Source: Anaerolineales bacterium
GTDB taxonomy: Bacteria > Chloroflexota > Anaerolineae > 4572-78 > J111
Assembly (NCBI GenBank): GCA_015075405.1
Contig: JABTUK010000004.1
Location: 1,302,001 to 1,366,000 of the forward strand
DNA length: 64,000 nt
Direction: 5' to 3'
Every line of letters begins with the position of its first letter. The stretch's first letter is position 1. Shown piece by piece: positions 24,913-32,409 of the stretch. The notes below the pieces were generated by a model. It was not told the DNA's origin. It did no database searches and saw only the letters and a program-made list of their open reading frames with translations. Both the position numbers and the translations under genes were made by a program.

Positions 24913-25950
24913 TTATCGCCCCTCGGCTTGGGAGATTGATTGGAGTTGATGAAAACCAACCAGTTTTTTTTGCTCTTCATCCCACAGGCTTAAAAAGATA
25001 CTCTGAAAGCTGGTCCATAAGGTTAGAACGACCACTTGCTGGAACAGGGGATTTTCTTCGTGACATTGTTGCAGGCGGTAGTTAGGGATGCGGGGGCTGA
25101 GGTGGTGGATATGATGAAACCCAATATTACCGGTGAACCATTGCAGCACTTTGGGAAGCTGGTAGTATGAACTACCTTGCAGGGCCGCCAGAGTGTAATC
25201 CCAGTTGTTGTCGTTAGCATAATAGGTATCTTCAAATTGGTGCTGCACATAAAACAGCCAGGTACCCATTGTTGCAGCCAAAATGATGACGGGAAGTTGA
25301 ATCAGCAAGAACGATTGGAAACCTATAGTCAGGCTCAAGCCAATAATAACCAGCGCCACGGCCAGATTAGTCCAATGAACACTGGCCCGTTCTCTCTTCC
25401 AGGATTTGGACTCGGCCAACGGAATGCGATGTAAAACGACAAAAAGAAAGGTAGGGGCAAAAACAAATAAAATCAGAGGGTGACGATACAGCCGATACTT
25501 TAACCGTCCCCACCAGGACTGCTGGAGATATTCCTTGACCGTCATGGTGTAAATATCACCCACCCCTCGATCCTCCAGACTGCCGGCCGAAGCATGGTGA
25601 ATGGCGTGGCTTTTGCGCCAGTAATGGTAGGGAGTTAGCGTAATTACCCCGCAGATAGAGCCAAGCCAATCGTTGGCCTGGCGAGTGCTAAAAAATGAGC
25701 CATGCCCGCAGTCATGCTGGATAATAAAAATCCGCACTAATAAGCCGGCGGCCGGCAGAGCCAGAGCCAGCGTGAGCCAGTAGCTGTAGGTCAGGCTCAG
25801 ATACATCAAGTACCAGACCACGCCAAAGGGAATAAAGGTGTTGACTACCTGCCAAATACTTTGCCAGGTGTTGGACGTTTGATACTTGCTGACAAGGGCG
25901 CTCCAGGACGCCGGATCGGGCATAGAATTGGATGGCAGACTAGAATTCAA
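24913..25950 (-). CDS. Membrane fatty-acid desaturase
   Basis: 345 aa, an integral-membrane di-iron desaturase. The three histidine boxes are HDCGHGSF (about 78), HAIHHA (about 115) and HHIHH (about 278), with hydrophobic hairpins between them, as in the omega-6/delta-12 acyl-lipid group. The TTG at 25950 is a likely start because AAAGGAG lies 6 nt upstream; the internal ATG at 25923 has no SD. It stands alone, next to a cold-shock-style RRM gene, consistent with membrane adaptation to cold. Regiospecificity is not deducible. Confidence 0.92.
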   Translation of the reverse strand: MNSSLPSNSMPDPASWSALVSKYQTSNTWQSIWQVVNTFIPFGVVWYLMYLSLTYSYWLTLALALPAAGLLVRIFIIQHDCGHGSFFSTRQANDWLGSICGVITLTPYHYWRKSHAIHHASAGSLEDRGVGDIYTMTVKEYLQQSWWGRLKYRLYRHPLILFVFAPTFLFVVLHRIPLAESKSWKRERASVHWTNLAVALVIIGLSLTIGFQSFLLIQLPVIILAATMGTWLFYVQHQFEDTYYANDNNWDYTLAALQGSSYYQLPKVLQWFTGNIGFHHIHHLSPRIPNYRLQQCHEENPLFQQVVVLTLWTSFQSIFLSLWDEEQKKLVGFHQLQSISQAEGR

Positions 25951-26053
25951 GCGTAGCTCCTTTTATATTTTATTGTTTTGATAAGATGAGTTTAAAAACA
26001 GCGCGGAGAAAATCCCGCGCTGTTTAATTAGAGTAAGCTGTATGAGATGATGT

Positions 26054-26425
26054 TTAGTATCGCTGCCGGCGGTCTCGGTCTCCGCCGCGAGAGAACCCAC
26101 CCCCGCGATTGCCGCCTCCCTGTCGTCCGCCGCTGCCACCGCGTCCGCCGCCACCCCCGCCGAAGGGAGTTCGCTCTTTGGGTGGGCGAGCTTCGCTAAC
26201 GGTGATGCTGCGCTGGTTCAACTCCTGGCTGTTCAGCTGCTGAATGGCCTCCTGAGCCGCCTTTTCAGTCTCCATTTCAACGAAGCCAAAGCCTTTTGAC
26301 TGTCCGGTCATGCGGTCGGTGATGAGGGCTACCGAAACTACCGGCCCGACCTGCGTGAACAACTTGTGCAAGTCGTCCTCGGTGGTGCTGTAACTTAAAT
26401 TGCCAACATACAATTTTTTGGTCAT
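26054..26425 (-). CDS. Glycine-rich RRM RNA-binding protein
   Basis: 123 aa. One RRM (residues 1-80) has RNP2 LYVGNLSY and RNP1 KGFGFVEM, followed by a roughly 35-residue Gly/Arg-rich tail ending RRQRY. The architecture is that of cyanobacterial Rbp and plant glycine-rich proteins, often cold-induced RNA chaperones. SD AAAGGA precedes the ATG. A terminator-like hairpin (26489-26527) lies in the upstream region on the same strand and could either end the preceding gene or act in this gene's leader. Confidence 0.93.
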   Translation of the reverse strand: MTKKLYVGNLSYSTTEDDLHKLFTQVGPVVSVALITDRMTGQSKGFGFVEMETEKAAQEAIQQLNSQELNQRSITVSEARPPKERTPFGGGGGGRGGSGGRQGGGNRGGGFSRGGDRDRRQRY

Positions 26426-26488
26426 GAGAGTCCTTTTCTAAAAACCATTGAAATAAAATAGATAGGTAAAGTTGTTCACCACCGGATG

Positions 26489-26527
26489 AAAAAAACGGCG
26501 ACCAGATCTTCAAGAAGCTGGCCGCCG
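26489..26527 (-). terminator. Intrinsic-terminator-like hairpin upstream of the RRM gene
   Basis: On the minus strand CGGCGGCCAG (26527-26518) pairs with CTGGTCGCCG (26505-26496), one G:U pair, 12-nt loop, followed by seven T residues. It is 81 bp downstream of the glycosidase-like gene and 64 bp upstream of the RRM start, so it is a terminator of the former or an attenuator for the latter. Confidence 0.7.
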
Positions 26528-26607
26528 CTCAAAAACCGAACAGAAATATACTTTTTCCTATGCAAAAAGTATACCCTACCGCCTTATATTCGTCAATTTG
26601 CTCACAA

Positions 26608-28410
26608 CTATCTTCTCGAGCGGTACCAAATGGCTACCTGAATCCCATAGCTGACGGTAAAAACAATCAGGCCGATAATAAAGAGCCAAAAGATGCGCTC
26701 GGGGCGAAGGACGGTGGCCAGGGTAACGGGAGGAATATCGGTCGAAAGTGTACTGCCTGCTATCGGCTCAGCCGCTTCGGTATCGCCAACGCCGGGATTG
26801 GGTAGAGCCGCTGCGAGAGCCGGAGCGTCGCCGGGGGCGGTCAGGTTGGCCTCTTGACTGTTCAGAGCGGTCAGTATTTCGGTGGTGGGGGTTGGGGTGA
26901 GCGTAGGAGGAGCTGGGGCCGCCTCTGCTGGCGCAGGAGCCTGAGTCTCAGGGGTAGGTGTGCCCGACTCGACGGGCGGCGGTTCGACTGGCGTTTCGGC
27001 GGGAAGGGTGGGTGTGGCGACCAGCGGGATTTGAACCACCCGTCCGTCCGGCGAGCCGGCCTCGATGACCAGCCGGGGCGCACCGCCGATGAAGCAGTCT
27101 GCCGGCCCATTACTACACGTTGCTCCCGGCAGGTCTATCGTGTAGATGCCATTTTCGGCAGTGATGGTCTGCTGATTGCCGGCCTCGTCTACCAGAAGCG
27201 CTTGGGGAGCAATAGCGTTCAGGTTAAAAGTAGTGGGCGTGGCGGCGGTGTTCCACAAAACCGTGGTGGTCTGGCCGCTGCGGTCCAGTGTTACCAGGTA
27301 GACATCCCCTAATTGCAGCCAGGAAGTTTTACCGACGCTGGCAAAATGCGTGCTGACGACTTGAAACGCGGTAAAGGCTGGCCGGCGCGAATTATCGGCG
27401 CGCAGCAGGCCATACGGTTCAACCGATTCCGGGTGGGGGTTGTCGTTACGCAGCTTATTGAAAGCAACCCGTTCTGCGCCGCCGGCCAGGGCCAGGGCAA
27501 AAGCCTGGATCACAAAAGCGCTTTGTTCGGTCAGCGTCACGTTGACCCCTGCCGGGCTGGAGAGCGGCTCTAAAGTATCGTCCGAGGGTGGGGCATTGGT
27601 TTCATTAAGCCAGATTGGTTTGCTGCCCAGGCCGTGGGCGTCGAGGATACTGCGCACATCGCTTAAAATCTCAAGCATCCGGCGCGGGTTGTAATACAAA
27701 TGGTAGCTGGCCGCATCAAAGAAATGGTTATTGGCGGCAGCTTCTGGGTCGGTAGCCATGAGATCAAGCAGGCGGGTTAGATACTGCGGCTGGTTTCGTT
27801 CGCTGTCCCAGGTATAGGTTAGTCCGGCCAGATGGACCTGCATGGTCGGGTCCACACTCTTGATTTTAAAGTAAGCTTCCTTCAAAAGGCGATAATAATC
27901 CGCTTCGGTTCCGGCCCAGGTGTAACTGGGCGAAGTCGGGTCGGTGACATCCGGCTGATTCCAGATGATCCAATGCTTGACCCGTCCTTTGTATTGGGTG
28001 GCAATCTTGAAAACAAAGTCGCCCCAATATTCCGACGGGGGCACGGCGGTGGATGAGCCGCTCTCTGTCGCCCAGGCTGGTGTGCCGATCAACACGGCGG
28101 CTATCTCCCGTCCGGCAGCAACTTCAGCATCGAGCAGAGGGTCGGGGACATTGGTGGGTTTCCAGTCGGAGGGACCCGCGGGTTGGACCACATCCCAGCG
28201 GAAGAAAACGCGCGTCCAGCCTGCGCTGGCGGCGTTGGCTTCGCTGGTGTTGACAAAGCTATCTACCAGGCCAAAGCGAGGATCGAAGGGGGCCGGAGTG
28301 GCCGCCGGGGCCGGGTCTTGCGCTTGCGCTACCGCTGTAGGCCGGGCAAGTCCAAGCAGGCAAAAAAGGCTGGCATAAACGAGAAAATGAAGTCTTTTTC
28401 GCTTAGTCAC
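26608..28410 (-). CDS. Anchored glycoside-hydrolase clan-A-like protein with NQP in place of NEP
   Basis: 600 aa, GTG start. A signal peptide (ends near AVAQAQ) is followed by a TIM-barrel region resembling GH39/clan GH-A (GWTRVFFRWDVVQP; HWIIWNQPDV; YYRLLKEAYFKIKSVDPTMQV; PIWLNETNAP). The clan acid/base Glu (NEP) is Gln152 (codon 27955-27957), while the nucleophile-position Glu270 is kept. A Pro/Thr/Ala-rich stretch (about 460-560) leads to a C-terminal TM helix and a short basic tail, so the domain is displayed outside the cell. It may be a carbohydrate-binding or transglycosylating relative rather than an ordinary hydrolase. Confidence 0.75.
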   Translation of the reverse strand: MTKRKRLHFLVYASLFCLLGLARPTAVAQAQDPAPAATPAPFDPRFGLVDSFVNTSEANAASAGWTRVFFRWDVVQPAGPSDWKPTNVPDPLLDAEVAAGREIAAVLIGTPAWATESGSSTAVPPSEYWGDFVFKIATQYKGRVKHWIIWNQPDVTDPTSPSYTWAGTEADYYRLLKEAYFKIKSVDPTMQVHLAGLTYTWDSERNQPQYLTRLLDLMATDPEAAANNHFFDAASYHLYYNPRRMLEILSDVRSILDAHGLGSKPIWLNETNAPPSDDTLEPLSSPAGVNVTLTEQSAFVIQAFALALAGGAERVAFNKLRNDNPHPESVEPYGLLRADNSRRPAFTAFQVVSTHFASVGKTSWLQLGDVYLVTLDRSGQTTTVLWNTAATPTTFNLNAIAPQALLVDEAGNQQTITAENGIYTIDLPGATCSNGPADCFIGGAPRLVIEAGSPDGRVVQIPLVATPTLPAETPVEPPPVESGTPTPETQAPAPAEAAPAPPTLTPTPTTEILTALNSQEANLTAPGDAPALAAALPNPGVGDTEAAEPIAGSTLSTDIPPVTLATVLRPERIFWLFIIGLIVFTVSYGIQVAIWYRSRR

Positions 28411-28470
28411 AAACTAAGTTTACATAAAAGGAAGGATTTTGTAAAATTGAAATGCTCATTTTAGAGAGAA

Positions 28471-28503
28471 AGACCTCACAGGTTTTCAAAACCTGTGAGG
28501 TCT
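28471..28503. repeat. Perfect palindrome in the rpsF upstream region
   Basis: 16-bp arms around a single C (AGACCTCACAGGTTTT). It is the same family as the in-gene palindrome at 192-224, with a paired base change that preserves the hairpin. A second short palindrome, GCCCGCAATGCGGGC, abuts it at 28504-28518. Confidence 0.85.
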
Positions 28504-28544
28504 GCCCGCAATGCGGGCTACATCCTTCGTTTCAGCCTATGAAT

Positions 28545-28572
28545 TTGCGTTTTGAGGTATTTGTGATATATT
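28545..28572 (+). promoter_or_regulatory. Predicted sigma-70-type promoter of rpsF-ssb-rpsR
   Basis: TTGCGT (28545-28550), 16-bp spacer, TATATT (28567-28572). Predicted start near 28579, giving a roughly 87-nt leader before the rpsF ATG. Confidence 0.55.
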
Positions 28573-28585
28573 GCTTTTTCGCCAG

Positions 28586-28610
28586 ATGGAGCCGGCAGTT
28601 GCGGCTCCAT
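28586..28610 (+). promoter_or_regulatory. Leader hairpin of rpsF operon, candidate S6:S18 autoregulatory element
   Basis: ATGGAGCCG pairs perfectly with CGGCTCCAT across a 7-nt loop, near the predicted 5' end of the rpsF mRNA. Known rpsF leaders in many bacteria bind the S6:S18 complex through a CCG-containing hairpin; this one has CCG at the stem top. The match is by position and general form only. Confidence 0.4.
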
Positions 28611-28665
28611 TCTTTCTGCTCTTGACCTGGATCAAGGGCAAATCCATAGAAAGGAGGTAACTGGC

Positions 28666-28953
28666 ATGCGAGACTACGAACTTGCCTTTATCGTAATGCC
28701 AAATGTTGATGATAAGGGCGTCACCGCCGTGGTAGAGAAGGTTTCACAATTTGTGAAAGCTGTCCAGGGTGAGGTGACGTCGGTTGATGTGTGGGGCCGG
28801 CGCACGCTGGCCTATGCCATCAACAATCATCGCGAAGGCATCTACGTCCTCTTCCAGGCAAAGATGCCCCCCGCATCCCTCAACGAGTTAGAGCGCAACC
28901 TGAAATTGTCAGAGGAGATCATTCGTTATTTGCTGGTCAAGGCTGATAACTAA
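28666..28953 (+). CDS. rpsF: 30S ribosomal protein bS6
   Basis: 95 aa, full length for bS6, which binds the 16S rRNA platform with bS18. The family start MRDYELAFIVMPNVDD and the WGRRTLAYAINNHREGIY core are clear. SD AAAGGAGG lies 8 nt before the ATG. First gene of the conserved rpsF-ssb-rpsR operon. Confidence 0.97.
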   Translation: MRDYELAFIVMPNVDDKGVTAVVEKVSQFVKAVQGEVTSVDVWGRRTLAYAINNHREGIYVLFQAKMPPASLNELERNLKLSEEIIRYLLVKADN

Positions 28954-28996
28954 TTTTTTTTGATAGTGTTATGGGATAGTAAAGGGATAAGCGAAA

Positions 28997-29428
28997 ATGA
29001 CAAGAGGATTGAACAAAGTAATGATCATTGGCAATATTGGGCGAGATCCTGAACTGCGTTACACGCCCTCTGGCAAACCGGTTACATCGTTTAGTTTGGC
29101 TTCCAGCCGTTCCTGGATTGCCCCCGATGGCGAACGCCGTGAAGAAACGGAGTGGTTCAATGTGGTTGCCTGGGGGAATCTGGCCGAAATTTGCAACCAG
29201 AAGCTGGCCAAAAGCCAGCAAGTTTATGTGGAAGGCCGGCTGCAAACCCGTAGTTGGGAAGATGACCGGGGTCAACGCCATTTTCGGACAGAAATTGTGG
29301 CCAACGAAATGATTATCTTGGGGCCAAGAGACAGAAACAACGCCAGGCATGACTATAATAATCATGAGGAAACGCTGGCGCTTGACTTAATGGATCCCGT
29401 AGATGTCGAAGAGCACAACCCATTTTGA
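28997..29428 (+). CDS. ssb: Single-stranded DNA-binding protein
   Basis: 143 aa. The OB fold is recognisable from LNKVMIIGNIGRDPELRYTP, TSFSLAS and the EWFNVVAWGNLAEI and YVEGRLQTRSW segments. The tail ends in DPVDVEEHNPF, a variant of the acidic tip (usually DDDIPF) that recruits repair and replication proteins. It lies between rpsF and rpsR, the standard bacterial arrangement, and would cover ssDNA during replication and repair. Confidence 0.97.
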   Translation: MTRGLNKVMIIGNIGRDPELRYTPSGKPVTSFSLASSRSWIAPDGERREETEWFNVVAWGNLAEICNQKLAKSQQVYVEGRLQTRSWEDDRGQRHFRTEIVANEMIILGPRDRNNARHDYNNHEETLALDLMDPVDVEEHNPF

Positions 29429-29453
29429 GTAAGATATAATTTTGGAGATAACT

Positions 29454-29927
29454 ATGGCTGATAAGGCTGCAAAAAATATAGACAACGCGGATAATTCGGT
29501 TGTTGATGATGTTGCTGCTCCTCCTCCCTCTGCGCCGGTGGGCGGGGGTGAGGAAAGACGGCCTGCCCGGAAGCCCGGTGGCAACACCGGTCAGCGGGGG
29601 GGGAGTGGTCAACAGTCGAGAGGCGGCTATCGGGGTGGACAATCCGATGCCGACGGAGGCCGAGGTGGCCCCGGCGGCAAACGGGGCGGCTATTTTCAGG
29701 GCCGCCGCCGGGTCTGCCCGATTAAATATGAAGAAGTAGATTGGAAAAACATGGATAGCCTACGCTATTTTGTCAGCGATGACGGCAGTATTCGTCCCCG
29801 CCGCAAAACGGGGGCCAATGCCAAATTGCAGCGCAAGGTGGCGGTAATGGTGAAACGCGCCCGGCACATGGCCTTGCTGCCCTACACCGGTGAGCATATC
29901 AGACTCTCCGGTAGCGGTAGAAGGTAG
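29454..29927 (+). CDS. rpsR: 30S ribosomal protein bS18 with long RG-rich N-terminal extension
   Basis: 157 aa from the ATG at 29454 (GGAG 9 nt upstream; a TTG at 29442 also opens the frame). The last roughly 70 residues are ordinary bS18 (RRRVCPIKYEEVDWKN, SIRPRRKTGANAKLQRKVAVMVKRARHMALLPY). The first roughly 80 are a low-complexity Ala/Pro-, then Arg/Gly-rich stretch. Typical bS18 is about 75-90 aa, so this protein is nearly double length. The tail could contact rRNA or mRNA at the platform; that is inference. Confidence 0.95.
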   Translation: MADKAAKNIDNADNSVVDDVAAPPPSAPVGGGEERRPARKPGGNTGQRGGSGQQSRGGYRGGQSDADGGRGGPGGKRGGYFQGRRRVCPIKYEEVDWKNMDSLRYFVSDDGSIRPRRKTGANAKLQRKVAVMVKRARHMALLPYTGEHIRLSGSGRR

Positions 29928-29958
29928 TATTTTTCCGAGCGATCCTATCGGCGCACGC

Positions 29959-29985
29959 GGGCGACCCTCCGGGGTCGCCCCTTTG
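29959..29985 (+). terminator. Terminator after rpsR
   Basis: GGGCGACCC (29959-29967), TCCG loop, GGGTCGCCC (29972-29980), then CTTTG. A strong 9-bp stem with a short, imperfect T tract. Confidence 0.7.
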
Positions 29986-30057
29986 TTGTTGAAGGAAAAA
30001 GGGGCGGACCTGGGGTTTGTCCCTGTTTGAAACCATTTTGTATTGTTGAGGATTGTT

Positions 30058-31386
30058 ATGGCTAAACCGCAAACTCAGCCCGGTCGAACGCCGACCCGCA
30101 AGCAAATTGCGCTTTCTCGCCGGGAAAAAGAGCAGCTTCGTTTGATTTATATCGGCTTGGGGGTAGTGGCAGGCCTGATTCTAATTGTGCTGGCCATTGG
30201 TCTATACCAAACCTATGTTCTTGAACCAAATTCTCCTGTAGCCAGCGTCAATGGGAACGAAATTTCGACGCGGGAATATCAAAACCGGGTTCGTTACGAG
30301 CGTTTTCTTTTAGATAACCAGATCCAACAGCTTTTGCAACAACAGGCGGCCCTGGCCCAACCGGGGAACGAACAGTTGGCTCAAATGTTGGGCCCGCAGT
30401 TTGAGCAAATGGCCCAACAGCTTCAGTTTCAGCGCTCGGCGGTAGACCGTCAGGCGCTTGAGAATATGATTGAGGATCGTCTGGTTGAAACGGAGGCCCA
30501 AAAAAGGGGCCTCACCGCTTCCCCCGAAGAAGTGACCGAGGCTATCAACCGGATTTTGGCGCAGCAGGCTGGCGGCTATACGGCGTTGGAAGTTACCGAA
30601 ACGGCTACGGCTGCGGCAGAAGCTTCAGCCACCGCGGCGCTATGGACGCCCACCCCTACCTTTACCCCTTCACCAACCATTACCCCAACCGCAGTTTTAA
30701 CGGCAACAGAAGCAGTGACACCTACAGCAACGCCGGCCAATACGCCTACCCCTGCGCCTACGCCCACCCTGGTGGTGCTTGATGAGAATACCCTCAAGAC
30801 CAGTTATACCAATTGGCTGACAACGCTGGCTAACGCCACCGGTCTTGACGAAGCCCAGTACCGCCAGATTATCGGGGCCACTGTTTTAAAGGATAAATTG
30901 CAAAAAGCCATTGGGGATGAAACGCCCAAAATGGCCGAGCAGGCCCATGCCCGGCATATCCTGGTTGAAACTGAGGAAGAAGCCAAGCAAGTGATTGAAC
31001 GTCTGAATAAGGGTGAAGATTTTGCCGCCCTGGCCGAAGAGTTGTCGAAGGATACGGGTAGTGGCGCGCAGGGTGGCGATTTAGGCTTTGTGCCGCGCGG
31101 GCGTTTTGTAGAAGTAGTAGATGAAGCTGTTTTTACCTTGCCTATCGGCCAGATCAGTGAACCTGTTCAGTCGGATTTTGGCTGGCACGTGATTGAAGTG
31201 CTGGAGCGCGAGGAACGCGAACTGTCGCCCACTGATTATCGCTCGGCGCAGCGTCAGGCTTATAACGATTGGCTAACCAAAGCTCGTGCCGCTGCCAATG
31301 TGCAGGATTTCTGGACTGCTCAAAAGGTTCCGCGAGACAATGGTCCTATTATCCCGACATTACCCGCCCCAGCCGCGCCTCAGTAA
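30058..31386 (+). CDS. Membrane-anchored parvulin-type peptidyl-prolyl isomerase (SurA/PrsA-like)
   Basis: 442 aa from the ATG at 30058. A single TM helix (about 29-51) is followed by a SurA-N-like helical domain (VASVNGNEISTREYQNRV), a roughly 45-residue Thr/Pro tether (WTPTPTFTPSPTITPT), and a parvulin domain at about 299-395 with ARHILVETEEEA, GGDLGFVPRG and FGWHVIEV. It should fold exported proteins at the outer membrane face. The Thr/Pro insert inside the chaperone domain is unusual outside Chloroflexota-like proteins. A stem-loop follows the stop (31391-31420). Confidence 0.9.
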   Translation: MAKPQTQPGRTPTRKQIALSRREKEQLRLIYIGLGVVAGLILIVLAIGLYQTYVLEPNSPVASVNGNEISTREYQNRVRYERFLLDNQIQQLLQQQAALAQPGNEQLAQMLGPQFEQMAQQLQFQRSAVDRQALENMIEDRLVETEAQKRGLTASPEEVTEAINRILAQQAGGYTALEVTETATAAAEASATAALWTPTPTFTPSPTITPTAVLTATEAVTPTATPANTPTPAPTPTLVVLDENTLKTSYTNWLTTLANATGLDEAQYRQIIGATVLKDKLQKAIGDETPKMAEQAHARHILVETEEEAKQVIERLNKGEDFAALAEELSKDTGSGAQGGDLGFVPRGRFVEVVDEAVFTLPIGQISEPVQSDFGWHVIEVLEREERELSPTDYRSAQRQAYNDWLTKARAAANVQDFWTAQKVPRDNGPIIPTLPAPAAPQ

Positions 31387-31390
31387 GACC

Positions 31391-31420
31391 AAAGTGGACC
31401 TGACCGCAAAATTCCACTTT
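31391..31420 (+). terminator. Stem-loop after the PPIase gene
   Basis: AAAGTGGA (31391-31398) pairs with TCCACTTT (31413-31420), 14-nt loop. It has almost no T tract, so termination efficiency is uncertain. Confidence 0.4.
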
Positions 31421-31446
31421 TGCGTTGAAGGAATTTATGGTATAAT
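31420..31446 (+). promoter_or_regulatory. Predicted promoter of the rsbW-rsbV-like pair
   Basis: TATAAT at 31441-31446, with TTGCGT at 31420-31425 (15-bp spacer), the same -35 hexamer as at rpsF. The -35 overlaps the end of the preceding hairpin. Start codon is 44 bp downstream. Confidence 0.5.
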
Positions 31447-31489
31447 TGGCTAACAATGTCTGCTTTCTTCAAAGGAGGCCACACAGCGG

Positions 31490-31993
31490 ATGTACCCGCA
31501 AGGTAATAGAGTTGTCGAACTCAGAATTCCGAGCGAGTTGGGTTACGAAAAAATTGCCAGAGAGGCTGTGGCCACCGTTGCGCGTCGCCTCAATTTTGGT
31601 GAAGAAAAGATTGAGGATATAAAAACGGCTATCAGCGAAGCCTGTACCAATGCTATCCGCTATGGCGCGGGTTCAGATGCGCGGATGAAAGTCGTGGTGG
31701 TGCTTACCGCTGATGAAAATAAGCTCGACATTTTAATCAAAGACCCTGGCGCGGGGGGTACACCGCCGCTCGATGTCACCATTCCAGATATCAACGGTAT
31801 GATTGAAGGTAAAGCCCGGTTTGGCGGAATGGGTTTGTATATCATCCGGGAGTTGGTAGACGAGGCCGGGTTTGTTCAGAGTGATGACGAGGATGAAGGC
31901 AACCAATTCCGGATGGTCATCTATCGCATGGATGATGGAGAAAATAAATCCGAGAAATTAGACTCGGATAATAAGGGAGGCCCTACCCCATGA
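31490..31993 (+). CDS. RsbW-like anti-sigma factor/serine kinase (GHKL ATPase)
   Basis: 167 aa. The GHKL fold is visible from the N box (SEACTNAIRYG, about 50), KDPGAGG (G1) and GMGLYIIRELVDEAG (G2, about 114). Such proteins bind a sigma factor or phosphorylate an anti-sigma antagonist. SD AAAGGAGG is strong. The stop overlaps the antagonist gene's start (ATGA), giving 1:1 coupling. No sigma factor or PP2C phosphatase is adjacent, so the controlled target lies elsewhere. Confidence 0.9.
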   Translation: MYPQGNRVVELRIPSELGYEKIAREAVATVARRLNFGEEKIEDIKTAISEACTNAIRYGAGSDARMKVVVVLTADENKLDILIKDPGAGGTPPLDVTIPDINGMIEGKARFGGMGLYIIRELVDEAGFVQSDDEDEGNQFRMVIYRMDDGENKSEKLDSDNKGGPTP

Positions 31994-32355
31994 GTGACGA
32001 GATCCAGGTCTCGGTTCGTACAGAGAACAGCGCTACAGTCATAGACCTGGTTGGCGATGTGACAACTTTTGCTGAAGAAGCGATCAACCAGGCCTATCAG
32101 AGCGCTTCGTCTGATGGCGCGACCAACATTATTTTTAACTTCCGCGAGAATGACTACATCAACAGCGCCGGTATTGCTATTCTCATCGGCGTTGTTACCG
32201 AAGCTCGCAAGCGCGACCAAAAATTGCTGATGACCGGCCTGAGCGCCCACTTCCAAAAGATTTTTAGGATGGTTGGGCTAACCCAATATGCCGATCTTTA
32301 CCCCTCTGTTGAAGAAGCCCTGGCGTCGCTCAACGGAGATGGTACTGGTTCTTAA
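31990..32355 (+). CDS. RsbV-like anti-sigma factor antagonist (STAS domain)
   Basis: 121 aa STAS protein. The phosphorylatable serine is in DYINSAGIAIL (about residue 59). It should release the target held by the RsbW-like kinase when unphosphorylated and be inactivated by phosphorylation. It overlaps the kinase gene by 4 bp and ends before a strong terminator. Confidence 0.92.
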   Translation: MSDEIQVSVRTENSATVIDLVGDVTTFAEEAINQAYQSASSDGATNIIFNFRENDYINSAGIAILIGVVTEARKRDQKLLMTGLSAHFQKIFRMVGLTQYADLYPSVEEALASLNGDGTGS

Positions 32356-32373
32356 CTGTTTTTTGCTATTATT

Positions 32374-32408
32374 AAAAAGCCACACACAGGTGTGGCTTTT
32401 TTGTTTTT
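32374..32408. terminator. Bidirectional terminator between rsbV-like and dipeptidase genes
   Basis: AAAAAGCCACAC pairs with GTGTGGCTTTTTT across ACAG, with a T-rich tail on the plus strand and A-rich flank on the other. It separates convergent genes. Confidence 0.88.
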
Positions 32409-32409
32409 A

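Noticed and set aside
30650..30770. Thr/Pro-rich stretch of the PPIase as a repeat insertion like those in the NRPS
   Set aside because: Thr/Pro tethers are common in exported proteins of this group (also at 5410-5460 and 41170-41340) and the DNA is not word-periodic or self-complementary.
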